Shown: piece after piece, positions 53,922 through 63,055 of the stretch
How positions within the stretch are numbered: position 1 is the first letter of the stretch
Layout of the letters: each line of letters opens with the position of its first letter
NCBI RefSeq assembly: GCF_003583935.1
Contig: NZ_QYRN01000002.1
Location: 186,001-250,000, forward strand
From: Aureimonas flava
Lineage (GTDB): Bacteria > Pseudomonadota > Alphaproteobacteria > Rhizobiales > Rhizobiaceae
Direction of reading: 5' to 3'
Length of the DNA stretch: 64,000 nucleotides
Made by a program: the position numbers and the translations under genes
The notes under the pieces: generated by a model
The model's input: the letters and a program-made list of their open reading frames with translations, nothing else
Databases searched by the model: none
Told to the model about the DNA's origin: nothing

Positions 53922-55372
53922 TGACGGGGCTGGGGATCGGCAACCTCCTTGGCGCGCGCGCCGCCTCGCTTCCCTCGCGCCCGGCCTACGACGCCGCCTC
54001 GCGCCGGGCGAGCGGGCGCGCGCCGCCGGGCGCCGCGGTCACCGTGCTGGTCGACGGCGTTTCGGCCGGAACGGCCACCGCCGACGCGCAAGGGACCTGG
54101 TCGCACGTCCTCGGAACGGCGCCGGGCGCCGGACAGGCGATCCGCGCGAGAGCCGAGGTGACCTCGGCCGCCCGCCTCGTCGCCACGCCGGCGGCGACCG
54201 CGGCCACCGTCCGCCGCCTCGCAGGCTTCGGCGGCGACCAGGGCAACCAGATCCGCCCCTCGGACGGGACCAAGACGACGTTCAACGTGCGCAAGCGGTT
54301 CTTCTCGCCCGTCAAGATCGCCGACCCGGAGGTCGCCTACACCGGCATCCACTACAACTCGGGCGCCGAATACGACTATCCGAACGAGGCGACCTACCAC
54401 AGCGCGATCGAACTGCCGGACGGGACGATCCGCGACATGGGCGCGCCGGTGACCGTGGCGCCGGGCACGATCCTCGCCCGCTCGCAGAAGGCCGCCGGCT
54501 TCACCATCCCGGCCGGGTTCTACTGGATCCGAACCTGCGGGCGGGTGCCGGCAGGCGGCAAGTGGCACTATACCGACGCCTTCCGCAGCGCGAACGTCGG
54601 CCACATGGAGGAAGGCGTCGACCTCGCTGACAAGGCGGCCGCCGGCTCGATCGGCAACGCCTCCCAGCAGATGCCCGCCGCCGCGATCGGCGTGATCGGC
54701 GACATGCCGGCCTCGCACCGCTTGGTGGCGCTGGCCGGCGACAGCATCTCGCAGGGCGTCGGCGGCTATTCGCACGCCGGCGCGCCGGGGCTGGCCATCG
54801 GCATCCTCTCCGGTCTGGTCCTGCAGAGCGGCGTCGGCAGCGTCCTTCCCCTCGGCCGCGCGGGCGCCTCCGCGCAGGCCAACCGCGCGCACTACGCCAA
54901 GCGGATCGCCCTGATGCAGGCGCTCGGCGTCACCGACATCCTCTGCGATCTGGGCGTCAACGACCTCTCCTCGTCCGCTTCGGCGGCGGCGCTGAAGGCG
55001 TACCTCACCACGCTGTTCAACGCGTTCCGGTCGGCCCTGCCGGACGCGCGGATCTACCAGTCCACGATCACGCCCTCGACCTCGGCGACGGCCCCGATCA
55101 CGGAGACCAACCAGACGGTTCCCGCCGCCATGCAGGACGGACGGCGGCTGGCGTTCAACGCCGATCTTCGCGGCGGCGGCCTCGCCCCGCTGGTGGCCGG
55201 CGTGGTGGAGTTCGCGCTGCCCGCCCAACTCGACGCCGATCCGAACCTGTGGAAGGCGGGCTATGCCTCGGACGCCGGCAACCCCGGCGCCCAGCAGCAT
55301 CCGAACCAGACGGGCGGCGAGGCGATCGTCGCCTCGGCGGCCGCGGCGAACCCGCTGGCGCTGGCCGGCTGA
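53921..55372 (+). CDS. ghsB: SGNH-hydrolase-domain protein, probable GTA-type head-spike fibre (GhsB-like)
   Basis: A 483-residue protein. The N-terminal part (about 30-90) looks like an Ig-like or carbohydrate-binding beta-domain (AVTVLVDGVSAGTATADAQG). A middle beta-rich region (about 110-255) follows, then an SGNH hydrolase domain (about 265-480) with VALAGDSISQG (Ser), DLGVNDLSS (Asn) and QHPNQTGG (His; the usual Asp is not obvious). In R. capsulatus the rcc01079-rcc01080 pair forms head spikes that bind the recipient capsule. Coupling to the spike-base gene and a polysaccharide locus upstream fit that role. A phage tail-spike origin is the alternative. Confidence 0.72.
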   Translation: MTGLGIGNLLGARAASLPSRPAYDAASRRASGRAPPGAAVTVLVDGVSAGTATADAQGTWSHVLGTAPGAGQAIRARAEVTSAARLVATPAATAATVRRLAGFGGDQGNQIRPSDGTKTTFNVRKRFFSPVKIADPEVAYTGIHYNSGAEYDYPNEATYHSAIELPDGTIRDMGAPVTVAPGTILARSQKAAGFTIPAGFYWIRTCGRVPAGGKWHYTDAFRSANVGHMEEGVDLADKAAAGSIGNASQQMPAAAIGVIGDMPASHRLVALAGDSISQGVGGYSHAGAPGLAIGILSGLVLQSGVGSVLPLGRAGASAQANRAHYAKRIALMQALGVTDILCDLGVNDLSSSASAAALKAYLTTLFNAFRSALPDARIYQSTITPSTSATAPITETNQTVPAAMQDGRRLAFNADLRGGGLAPLVAGVVEFALPAQLDADPNLWKAGYASDAGNPGAQQHPNQTGGEAIVASAAAANPLALAG

Positions 55373-55436
55373 GACCGGGCGGGCACCGAGCCGCGTTCCT
55401 GCCCCTCCGATCCGGGCCGGGCGGGGACGCGGGCGC

Positions 55437-55760
55437 TCACATCATCCGGGCGTGGAGGTTCTCCAGGATCCAGATCGTGCCGCCGGCCATCAGCGCGACG
55501 ATCAGGGCGGTGAAGAGGATGAGCTGCAGGTCGTCGCGGGTCGAGCGGCCGAGGCCGATATGGAGGAAGAAGCGGAAATGCACCACGACCTGCGCGAGCG
55601 CGGCGATCGCGATCACCGCGTAGGCGGTGCCCGCCGAGGCCGCGCCGGACGCCACCACGGCGAAGGGCACCGCCGTGAGGGCGACCGCCGCCGCGAAGCC
55701 CACCACGTAGGACCGCAGCTCCCGCCGCTTCTCGTGCTCGTGCTCGGACGCGCCGCTCAT
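55437..55760 (-). CDS. cyoD: Cytochrome bo3 quinol oxidase subunit IV
   Basis: A 107-residue membrane protein with three hydrophobic helices matching CyoD: YVVGFAAAVALTAVPFAVV, AVIAIAALAQVVVHFRFFLH and LFTALIVALMAGGTIWIL. The HFRFFLH turn is the family mark. It assists assembly of the CuB centre. It is the last gene of the leftward operon, overlapping cyoC by 4 bp (ATGA). Confidence 0.93.
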   Translation of the reverse strand: MSGASEHEHEKRRELRSYVVGFAAAVALTAVPFAVVASGAASAGTAYAVIAIAALAQVVVHFRFFLHIGLGRSTRDDLQLILFTALIVALMAGGTIWILENLHARMM

Positions 55761-56383
55761 GCCAGCCCTCCCAGGTAGACCACCGAGAAGATGAAGATCC
55801 AGACCACGTCCAGGAGGTGCCAGAACAGGCCGAGCCGCAGGATGCGAAGCTTGACCTCGCGCCGCAGGCCGAAGACGCGGAGCTGGACCAGCATCACCCC
55901 GATCCAGGCGCAGCCCGCCGCCACGTGCAGCCCGTGCGTGGAGACCAGCGCGAAGAAGGCCGACAGCCAGCCGCTCCGCTGCGGGGTCGCGCCGTCCGCC
56001 GCCATCTTGGCGAAGTCGCGCATCTCGAGGCCGAGGAAGGCGAGGCCGAGGGCGAGCGTCACCACCAGCCAGAGGACGAGGCGGCGCGGATGCTCGCCGT
56101 ACTTCATGGCGATCGACGCCATGCCGAAGGTGAGGCTCGACAGGAGCAGGATCGCCGTCTCCAGTGCGGCCGACCGCAGCTCGAACACGTCCCGGGGGCC
56201 GGGCCCGCCGTCGGTCGCCCCCGTCATCGCGGCATAGGTGGCGAACAGGAGAGCGAACAGCACGAGGTCGCTCATCAGGAAGACCCAGAAGCCGAACACC
56301 GCCTCCTCGGCGTGGCGATGGGCCTCGGGGTCGGTGTGGCCGAGATTGATGCCGGGATGGAGGCTCGGGGGAACGGCGCTCAT
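55757..56383 (-). CDS. cyoC: Cytochrome bo3 quinol oxidase subunit III
   Basis: A 208-residue subunit with five membrane segments. FGFWVFLMSDLVLFALLFATY and FFALVSTHGLHVAAGCAWIG are typical of heme-copper oxidase subunit III, and LFWHLLDVVWIFIFSVVYL is the C-terminal helix. The ATG at 56383 overlaps the cyoB stop by 4 bp. It stabilises subunit I and the proton pathway. Confidence 0.94.
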   Translation of the reverse strand: MSAVPPSLHPGINLGHTDPEAHRHAEEAVFGFWVFLMSDLVLFALLFATYAAMTGATDGGPGPRDVFELRSAALETAILLLSSLTFGMASIAMKYGEHPRRLVLWLVVTLALGLAFLGLEMRDFAKMAADGATPQRSGWLSAFFALVSTHGLHVAAGCAWIGVMLVQLRVFGLRREVKLRILRLGLFWHLLDVVWIFIFSVVYLGGLA

Positions 56384-58446
56384 ATGCCGGCGGGCTCCGC
56401 CAGGCCCCGGTTGGCGGGCGTCGCCTCGGCCTCGCGGCCGGCGCGCGGCAGCGAGCGCACCAGCGCGAGCCAGGCTTCGTCCCGGCGCCGCACCTCGTCG
56501 GCCGGCACGATGCGTGTGGTGTCGCGCACGAAGGAGCGGGCGACCAGCGCCCCCACCGCGCCGGCCACGCCGAGGATCGCCAGCCACCAGATCCACCAGA
56601 CGAGGCCGAACGAGGCCGCCGCCAGCGACAGGCCGATCACCACGCCGGTCATCGAGTTCCGGGGCATCTCGATGTCGGAATAGAAGCGGTGCGCCGGGTA
56701 GGCCGTGCCCTCGGCCTTGAACGCGTGGAAGGCGTCGCGCGAGGCGACGATGGGGAGCACCGCGAAGTTGTATTCCGGCGCGGGGCACGGGATCGACCAT
56801 TCCAGCGTGCGCCCGTTCCAGGGATCGCCCGCCGGGACCGCCAGCTCCTGCCGCCGGCGAACGGAAACCACGAGCTGCACGAAGAGGCTCGCCAGCGCGG
56901 CGAGGAGGAACAGGGCGCCGACGCCGGCCACGATCGTGAACGGCAGATAGGCGGGCTCGAAGAACTCCTGCGTGCGGCGCGGCATGCCCATGAGGCCGAG
57001 CGGGTAGAGCGGCAGGAAGGCGAGGCAGAAGCCGGCGACCCAGCAGCCGAAGGACACGCGGCCCCACCACTCGTCGAGCCGGAAGCCGAAGGCCTTCGGA
57101 AACCAGTAGGTGTAGGCCGCCAGCATCCCGTAGAGGAGGCCCGGAATCAGCATGTTGTGGAAGTGGGCGACCAGGAACACCGAGTTGTGGACCTGGAAGT
57201 CGATCGCCGGGTTGGCGAGCAGGATGCCGGTCAGGCCGCCCACCACGAACAACACCATGAAGGCCAGCGCGTAGAGCATCGGCACCGCGAAGCGCACGCG
57301 GCCGCGGAACATCGTCAGGATCCAGTCGAAGATCTTCACGCCCGTGGGAATGCCGATGGTCATGGTGGCGATGCCGAAGGCGGCGTTGAGGTCGGCGCCC
57401 TGGCCCATGGTGAAGAAGTGGTGGACCCAGACCGTGAAGGAGAGGACGGCGATGCACATGGTGGCGACGATCAGCGCGTCGTAGCCGTAGAGGATCTTGG
57501 AGGAGAAGTTCGAGATCACCTGCGAATAGACGCCGAAGGCGGGCAGGATGAGGATGTAGACCTCCGGGTGGCCGAACAGCCAGAACAGGTTGGCGTAGTT
57601 CATCATGTTGCCGCCACCGTCGTTGGTGAAGAAATGCGTGCCGACGTAGCGATCGAGGGCGAGAAGGGCGGTGGCCACGGTGAGCGGGGGCATGGCGAAG
57701 ATCATCAGGATCGACGTGCACAGGGACGTCCAGCAGAACAGCGGCATGCGGAACGGGTTCATGCCGCCGCAGCGCCGCTTGTAGATCGTCACCGCCACGT
57801 TGATGCCGGTCATGGTGGAGGCGAGCGAGCCGAGCGTGACGGCGAAGATCCAGTAGTCCGGCCCGACGCCAGGGTTGAACACGGCGTCGGTATAGGGCGG
57901 ATAGCCGCTCCAGCCGCCGGTCGAGAACTTGCCGATCACGAGCGAGACCATCATCAGCCCGGCGCCGCCCGCCGTCAGCCAGAGCGAGATCGAGTTGAGC
58001 AGCGGGAAGGACACGTCGCGCGCGCCGAGCTGGAGCGGCAGGGCGAAGTTGATGATGCCCGTCAGGAACGGCATCGCCATGAAGAAGATCATGATCGAGC
58101 CGTGGGTGGAGAAGAGCTGGGCGAAATGCTCGGGCGGCAGGTAGCCCGGGTTGTCGAACGCGACGGCCTGCTGCGCCCGCATCATCGAGCCCTCGATCAC
58201 GCCGCGCGACAGCATCACCATGGACAGGACCACGTACATGATCCCGATCCGCTTGTGGTCGAGGCTGGTGAGCCATTCGCGCCACAGCCAGCCCCAGCGG
58301 CCGAGCCAGGTGAGGAGCACCGCGACGGCGAGCGCCCCCGCCACCACCAGCGAGGCGGCGGCGGTGGCGATCGCGCTGTAGAAGGGCAGCGCGTCGATCG
58401 ACAGGCGGCCGAACACGAGCGGCCACCATCCCTCAGGGGTCGGCAT
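56380..58446 (-). CDS. cyoB: Cytochrome bo3 quinol oxidase subunit I
   Basis: Catalytic heme-copper subunit, 688 residues with about 15 membrane helices. FSTHGSIMIFFMAMPFL holds a heme ligand His. LFGHPEVYILILPAFGVYS has the CuB His and cross-linked Tyr (HPEVY). VHHFFTMG supplies two further CuB His, and VAHFHNMLI carries heme ligands. It reduces oxygen to water and pumps protons. The ATG at 58446 is chosen because GGGAG lies 8 bp upstream; the in-frame ATG at 58452 is too close. It overlaps the end of cyoA. Confidence 0.95.
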   Translation of the reverse strand: MPTPEGWWPLVFGRLSIDALPFYSAIATAAASLVVAGALAVAVLLTWLGRWGWLWREWLTSLDHKRIGIMYVVLSMVMLSRGVIEGSMMRAQQAVAFDNPGYLPPEHFAQLFSTHGSIMIFFMAMPFLTGIINFALPLQLGARDVSFPLLNSISLWLTAGGAGLMMVSLVIGKFSTGGWSGYPPYTDAVFNPGVGPDYWIFAVTLGSLASTMTGINVAVTIYKRRCGGMNPFRMPLFCWTSLCTSILMIFAMPPLTVATALLALDRYVGTHFFTNDGGGNMMNYANLFWLFGHPEVYILILPAFGVYSQVISNFSSKILYGYDALIVATMCIAVLSFTVWVHHFFTMGQGADLNAAFGIATMTIGIPTGVKIFDWILTMFRGRVRFAVPMLYALAFMVLFVVGGLTGILLANPAIDFQVHNSVFLVAHFHNMLIPGLLYGMLAAYTYWFPKAFGFRLDEWWGRVSFGCWVAGFCLAFLPLYPLGLMGMPRRTQEFFEPAYLPFTIVAGVGALFLLAALASLFVQLVVSVRRRQELAVPAGDPWNGRTLEWSIPCPAPEYNFAVLPIVASRDAFHAFKAEGTAYPAHRFYSDIEMPRNSMTGVVIGLSLAAASFGLVWWIWWLAILGVAGAVGALVARSFVRDTTRIVPADEVRRRDEAWLALVRSLPRAGREAEATPANRGLAEPAGI

Positions 58447-59416
58447 AGGCATGGCTCCCGTTCGGATCGTGCGGCGCCCCGCCGCCCTCGTGCCGCCGGG
58501 CGGCATCGGGGCGGTAGCGGGCGACCACGGTGGAGAAGAGCGCCGGATCGACGCTGGAGAAGACGAGGCCCCTGGCTGGATCGAAGTCGAAGCGGGCGCG
58601 CAGGTCCGCCAGCTTGCCCTTCTGCGACACGATCGCGTAGGCGCCCTGGTCGAGCGGCCGGTCGCCGGCCTTGGCGGCCGCGATCCAGGCGGCGAAGTCG
58701 GCCGCCGGCATGGCCAGGGCGTCGAACTTCTGCGCCTGGAAGCCGAAGCCGTTGAACTGCGTGTTCTGGCCGAGCAGGACGCCGGGTCGGTCGGCCAGGA
58801 GGTTGAGTTCGGTGACCATGCCCGCCATGGCGTAGATCTGGCTGCCCAGCGCCGGGATCATGAAGGATTGCATCACGGTGTCGCTGGTCAGGCGGAAGCG
58901 CACGGGCCGGCCCACGGGCAGCGCCAGCACGCCGATGCTCGCCACGTTCTCCTGCGGGTAGACGAACAGCCACTTGTAGTCGAGGCCGATCACCTCGACC
59001 TCGAGCGGCGGCTGGTCGGCGGGGATCGGCGCATAGGGGTCGAGCGCCCGCGCCGTGGTGAGGATCAGGAAGGCCAGCACGCAGACCACCAGGGCGGGGA
59101 CGCCCCAGACCGCGATCTCGAGCGGCCAGGAGAAGTCCCAGTCGGGGCGGTAGGCCGCGCGCCGGGCGGTGCGCCGGTAGCGCCAGGCCATGAAGGGCAC
59201 CAGCAGGATCGCCGGCACGACCACCACCATCATCCAGGCCGTGACCTCGAACAGGAGGTCTCGCTGGGTCGCGGCGACGGGCCCGTGCGGGTCGAGGACG
59301 CCGAGGCCCGAGCCGCAGCCGGCGAGCAGCACGAGCGGCGCGAGCGCGAGGAGCGCGCGCCGGCGCGCCGCCGGCCGCGGTGCGGCCGCGCGGGACCATC
59401 GGCTAGAGATCCGCAC
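58433..59416 (-). CDS. cyoA: Cytochrome bo3 quinol oxidase subunit II
   Basis: A 327-residue lipoprotein subunit. The N-terminal signal ends in the lipobox LLAGC (Cys about 34). Two membrane helices (about 55-75 and 95-118) precede a periplasmic cupredoxin-like domain. The CuA ligands of cytochrome oxidases are missing: the region with DTVMQSFMIPALGSQIYAMAG has no CxxxC. Hence it is a quinol, not a cytochrome c, oxidase. The GTG start at 59416 overlaps the 3' end of the GH15 gene by 14 bp, which couples the two. Confidence 0.94.
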   Translation of the reverse strand: MRISSRWSRAAAPRPAARRRALLALAPLVLLAGCGSGLGVLDPHGPVAATQRDLLFEVTAWMMVVVVPAILLVPFMAWRYRRTARRAAYRPDWDFSWPLEIAVWGVPALVVCVLAFLILTTARALDPYAPIPADQPPLEVEVIGLDYKWLFVYPQENVASIGVLALPVGRPVRFRLTSDTVMQSFMIPALGSQIYAMAGMVTELNLLADRPGVLLGQNTQFNGFGFQAQKFDALAMPAADFAAWIAAAKAGDRPLDQGAYAIVSQKGKLADLRARFDFDPARGLVFSSVDPALFSTVVARYRPDAARRHEGGGAPHDPNGSHAYADP

Positions 59417-61187
59417 GGCCGCTCCCCCCGTCCCCGTCGAAGCGGGCGAGCGCCAGCACGGCCTGGACCAGGGCGAGATGGCTGAGGGCCTGCGGGTGAT
59501 TGCCGGTGAGGCGGCGGGACGAGGTGTCGTATTCCTCCGAAAGCAGCCCGGTCGGCCCGGCGACCGCGATCGCCGCCTCGATCGCCGCCACCGCGTCCCG
59601 GCGGCGCCCGGCGCCGAGGCGGCATTCGGCCAGCCAGAACGAGCAGGCCAGGAACGCGCCCTCGGGCACCTGCGCGTCCATCCGATGGCGGCGCACGAGG
59701 CCGCCCTCGACGAGCCGCGCCTCGACGAGCGCCAGCGTTCCGGCCATGCGCGGGTCGCTCATCGGCAGGAAGCCGATCTTGGGCAGCAGGAGAAGCGAGG
59801 CGTCGACCTCGGCGCCGCCGAAATAGGCGGTGAAGCTGTCGAGGCCGGGATCGAAGCCCTCCGTGCAGATCGTCGCGTGCATGTGGTCCCGCAGGGCCGA
59901 AAGGTCGCGGCGCCGCCCGTCGTCCAGCTCCTCGCCACCCCGCCCCCGCAGGAAGCGGTCCAGCACCACCCAGGCCATCGCCTTGGAATAGACGTAGTGC
60001 CTCGGCTCCCCCCGGCTCTCCCAAAGGCCCTGGTCCGGCTCGGTCCAGACCCGCGCCACGTGGTCCACCACGGCGTGTTCGAGGTGCCGGCCCTGGTCGG
60101 TCCGCTCCATGCCGGCGCGCTCGGCGATGTGGAGCGCGGAGACGAGCTCGCCCCAGACGTCGAGCTGGAGCTGGCCGGCGGCCGCGTTGCCGACGCGCAC
60201 GGGCCGGGCGAACCGGTAGCCCGGCAGCCAGGGCAGCTCGGCCTCGTCCAGCCGGCGCGAGCCGTCCACTCGGTACATGATCTGCATCTTCTCGGGCGCG
60301 CCGGCGACCGCGCGCAGGATCCAGTCGCGCCAGCAGCGCGCCTCGTCCAGGAAGCCGCATTCCACGAACGCGTCCAGCGTGAAGGCGGCGTCGCGCAGCC
60401 AGCAGTAGCGGTAATCCCAGTTCATGGTGCCGCCGGGCTGCTCGGGCAGCGAGGTCGTGGGCGCGGCCACCAGTCCGCCGGTCGGGCGGTGGATCAGCGC
60501 CTTGAGCGTCAGCAGCGAGCGCCGCACGGCGTCGGGATAGGCGAGCCCGTCCGCCCGGAAGCCGGCGATCCAGTCGCGCCCCTCGCGCTCGGCGTCGCGC
60601 AGCGCGGCACGGGCGTCCACCCCGTCGCCCACCCGCTCGTCGGATCGTCCGTAGGCCAGCACGAAGGCGCAGCTCTCGCCCGCCTCGAGCGTCCGGCGCG
60701 AGACCACCGCGTCGCCCTCGACGCCGGCGGGCGCCTCGCCGTGCAGCGCCAGCTTGTCGGGGCCGACATGCATGGCGATCGCCTGCCCCTCGAGCACGAT
60801 CCAGGGCGGCATGTTGCCGTAGTCGAAGCGGAAGGCGGCGCGCGAGACGATCTCGACGCGCCCCTCCAGCGCGTGGGCGATGCGGATCAGCACGGGGCGC
60901 CCCGCGCGCGTCGGCATGAAGTCGGTGAGAAGCAGCGTGCCGTCCCGGCAGCGCAGGCGCGTGTCCAGCACCATCGTGTCGGGACGGTAGCCCTGGCGTG
61001 CCTCCAGCACCTCGTCCGCCGGCGCGATGCTCCAGAACCCGTGCCGCCCGTCGCCCAGAAGCGCCGCGCAGCAGGCCGGCGAATCGAAGCGCGGCAGGCA
61101 CAGCCAGTCCACCGACCCGTGCCGCGACACGAGCGCGACCGTCTCTCCGTCGCCGATCATGGCGTAGTCCTCGAGCGGCACGGTCAC
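59403..61187 (-). CDS. Glycoside hydrolase family 15 protein (glucoamylase/trehalase-like)
   Basis: A 594-residue GH15 enzyme without signal peptide, hence cytoplasmic. The N-terminal beta-sandwich (about 1-215) begins with LEDYAMIGDGETVALVSRHG and DWLCLPRFDSP. The (alpha/alpha)6 barrel has MNWDYRYCWLRDAAFTLDAF with the acid Glu region, and GLLSEEYD with the second catalytic Glu. Relatives hydrolyse trehalose or short alpha-glucans. It is placed between an SDR gene and cyoA with overlapping ends, so it is co-expressed with the oxidase. Substrate is uncertain. Confidence 0.92.
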   Translation of the reverse strand: MTVPLEDYAMIGDGETVALVSRHGSVDWLCLPRFDSPACCAALLGDGRHGFWSIAPADEVLEARQGYRPDTMVLDTRLRCRDGTLLLTDFMPTRAGRPVLIRIAHALEGRVEIVSRAAFRFDYGNMPPWIVLEGQAIAMHVGPDKLALHGEAPAGVEGDAVVSRRTLEAGESCAFVLAYGRSDERVGDGVDARAALRDAEREGRDWIAGFRADGLAYPDAVRRSLLTLKALIHRPTGGLVAAPTTSLPEQPGGTMNWDYRYCWLRDAAFTLDAFVECGFLDEARCWRDWILRAVAGAPEKMQIMYRVDGSRRLDEAELPWLPGYRFARPVRVGNAAAGQLQLDVWGELVSALHIAERAGMERTDQGRHLEHAVVDHVARVWTEPDQGLWESRGEPRHYVYSKAMAWVVLDRFLRGRGGEELDDGRRRDLSALRDHMHATICTEGFDPGLDSFTAYFGGAEVDASLLLLPKIGFLPMSDPRMAGTLALVEARLVEGGLVRRHRMDAQVPEGAFLACSFWLAECRLGAGRRRDAVAAIEAAIAVAGPTGLLSEEYDTSSRRLTGNHPQALSHLALVQAVLALARFDGDGGSGRADL

Positions 61188-61199
61188 GGCCGGGCGCCC

Positions 61200-62189
61200 T
61201 CACACATCGAAGCGACGCGCCAGGCGATGCAGCCCCAGAAGCACGAGGAGGCCCGCGACGCCCCAGGCGGCCGCGCGGTGGCGATCCGTCAGCATCATCA
61301 TGCTGCGCGAGCGCGAACGGGCGTCGAAGCGCCCGTGCGCCGCGTAGTCGCCCTTCACCGGCTCGAACAGGTTGGCCGGCGCGCCGTCGGGCTTGGGCTG
61401 CCCGGTGAGCTGGCCGGAATAGCCCGCGCGGGCGAGGTAGCGGTCGATCAGGCCGGGCGCCACGCGGTTGCCGAGGATCGCCTTCACGGTGGAGAAGCCG
61501 ACCCAGACCTCGCGGCGAGGGTTCTCGGCGGCGAAGCGGATGGCGCGGGCTGCGACCTCCGGCTGGAAGATCGGCGCCACGGGCTTCGCCCGGCGTCCCG
61601 TCTTGTTGAGCGCCCAGTCGAACTGCGGCGTGTTCACGGCCGGCAGGTCCACCATGGCGATCCGCACGTCGAGCCTGTCGTGGATGATCTCGGAGCGCAG
61701 CGAATCGGTGAAGCCGCGGATCGCCGCCTTGGCGCCGCAGTAGACCGACTGGAGCGGCACCGACCGGTAGGCCAGGGCCGATCCGACGTTGACGATCGCG
61801 CCCCGGTTGCGCGTGCGCATGCGCTTCAGGGCGCTCATCATGCCGTGCACCTGCCCGAGATAGGTGACGGCGGTGCCGCGCGCGACCTCCTCGGACGTCA
61901 GGTCGGCGACCGGCGAGAAGACCGTCGCCATGGCGACGTTGACCCAGACGTCGATCGGACCGAGCTCGCGTTCCACCCGTTCGGCCGCCGCCTCGACCGC
62001 CGCGGCGTCCGCCACGTCGGTGGGAAGCGCCAGGGCGCGAACGCCGTGCCGGCGCAACTCGGCCGCCGCCCGTTCCAGCCGCTCCGGGTCGCGCGACAGA
62101 AGCGCCACGTCGTAGCCGGCCCGAGCGAACTCCTCGGCCGTCGCCCGTCCCACGCCGGCGCCCGCGCCGGTGATCACCACTGTCGTCAT
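61200..62189 (-). CDS. SDR-family oxidoreductase with C-terminal membrane tail
   Basis: A 329-residue classical SDR. VVITGAGAGVGRATAEEFAR is the NAD(P) loop, VNVAMAT stands for NNAG, and VGSALAYRSVPLQSVYCGAKAA has the catalytic Ser and YxxxK. After the SDR domain (about 1-250) an extra region ends in a hydrophobic segment AAWGVAGLLVLLGLHRLA (about 306-323). This should tether it to the membrane near the quinol oxidase. It is the first gene of the operon, 12 bp upstream of GH15. Substrate is unknown. Confidence 0.9.
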   Translation of the reverse strand: MTTVVITGAGAGVGRATAEEFARAGYDVALLSRDPERLERAAAELRRHGVRALALPTDVADAAAVEAAAERVERELGPIDVWVNVAMATVFSPVADLTSEEVARGTAVTYLGQVHGMMSALKRMRTRNRGAIVNVGSALAYRSVPLQSVYCGAKAAIRGFTDSLRSEIIHDRLDVRIAMVDLPAVNTPQFDWALNKTGRRAKPVAPIFQPEVAARAIRFAAENPRREVWVGFSTVKAILGNRVAPGLIDRYLARAGYSGQLTGQPKPDGAPANLFEPVKGDYAAHGRFDARSRSRSMMMLTDRHRAAAWGVAGLLVLLGLHRLARRFDV

Positions 62190-62260
62190 CGGATGCGGCT
62201 CTCCGTTTCGTTTGTCTTCCGCCTAGGTTTGGCGTCGGCGGCGAAGGTCAAGGCGCGACC

Positions 62261-63055
62261 TCACGCCTGCGTGAATGCGCCGCGAAGCAGCCGGTGTCCG
62301 TCGGGATCGGCCACCGGTGCCGCCGCGTCCGCTTCCCCCGACAGGCACAGGACGGTGGCGAAGCGCGATCCGTCCGGCGCGGGCGCGCGGGTCGCCGCCG
62401 GGCTGCGGTAGCACAGGAGTTCCAGATGGGGCGGCGCGCCGCCCGGCGGCACGAGCGAGACCACCTCGACCCGCACGGGGACGGCGAGGCCGTCGAGACG
62501 CTGCTGCTCGACCCCGCGGTTCTGCTGCCGCCCGTGGAGGCGGAAGCCGAGCGCGGCGTAGAAGGCGATCGAGCGGTCCGCGTCGGCCACGGTGATCGCG
62601 CTGTGGTCGATGCCCAGGAACGCGCCGTCCGGCATCGACGCAAAGGGCTCGGGCGCCCCGCCCGCGGGAAAGGCCAGAAGCTCCAGGGGATGACCGGCCG
62701 GATCGCGGAACTTGAAGGCACCGACGCCGCCCGAAGCCGGTGGCAGCGTCTCGGGGCCGCGCGTCGAGATCGGGCTCCAGCCCCGCGTCTCGCGCAGCCG
62801 TCCCATCGCCCGCTCCATGTCGCACACCACCAGGGCGCAGTGCTGGAAGCCGGTGGCGTTGGCGGCCGGCGGATCGTGCGCCGGCTCCGGCTCGGCGCAG
62901 GGCGCGAACTCCAGACGCTGCGCGCCCAGGGTCAGCGCCGCGAGGCCCGGCGGCGCCGGCGCCTCGCGGCAGCCGAAGGCCGCCCGGTAGAAGGCGAGCG
63001 CGGCCGCCACGTCCGGGCACGGCAGCCGCACGGCCCGGATGCGCGCCTCGCTCAC
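62261..63055 (-). CDS. VOC-family protein with two glyoxalase-like domains
   Basis: A 264-residue protein with two vicinal-oxygen-chelate modules. The first (about 1-125) contains PCPDVAAALAFYRAAFGC and FKFRDPAGHPLELLAFP. The second (about 135-260) contains IDHSAITVADADRSIAFYAALGF and VADPDGHRLLRG. Metal-ligand His and Glu residues are visible (HCALVV, PLELLAF, IDHSAI). Such proteins are dioxygenases, isomerases or lyases. The function is not predictable here. The GTG start at 63055 overlaps the stop of the upstream SMP-30 gene (GTGA), so the two are co-translated. Confidence 0.85.
   Translation of the reverse strand: MSEARIRAVRLPCPDVAAALAFYRAAFGCREAPAPPGLAALTLGAQRLEFAPCAEPEPAHDPPAANATGFQHCALVVCDMERAMGRLRETRGWSPISTRGPETLPPASGGVGAFKFRDPAGHPLELLAFPAGGAPEPFASMPDGAFLGIDHSAITVADADRSIAFYAALGFRLHGRQQNRGVEQQRLDGLAVPVRVEVVSLVPPGGAPPHLELLCYRSPAATRAPAPDGSRFATVLCLSGEADAAAPVADPDGHRLLRGAFTQA

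Noticed and set aside
59190-62411. 1073-codon rightward frame opposite cyoA, GH15 and SDR
   Set aside because: Same reason: a long shadow caused by rarity of stop codons in GC-rich DNA.
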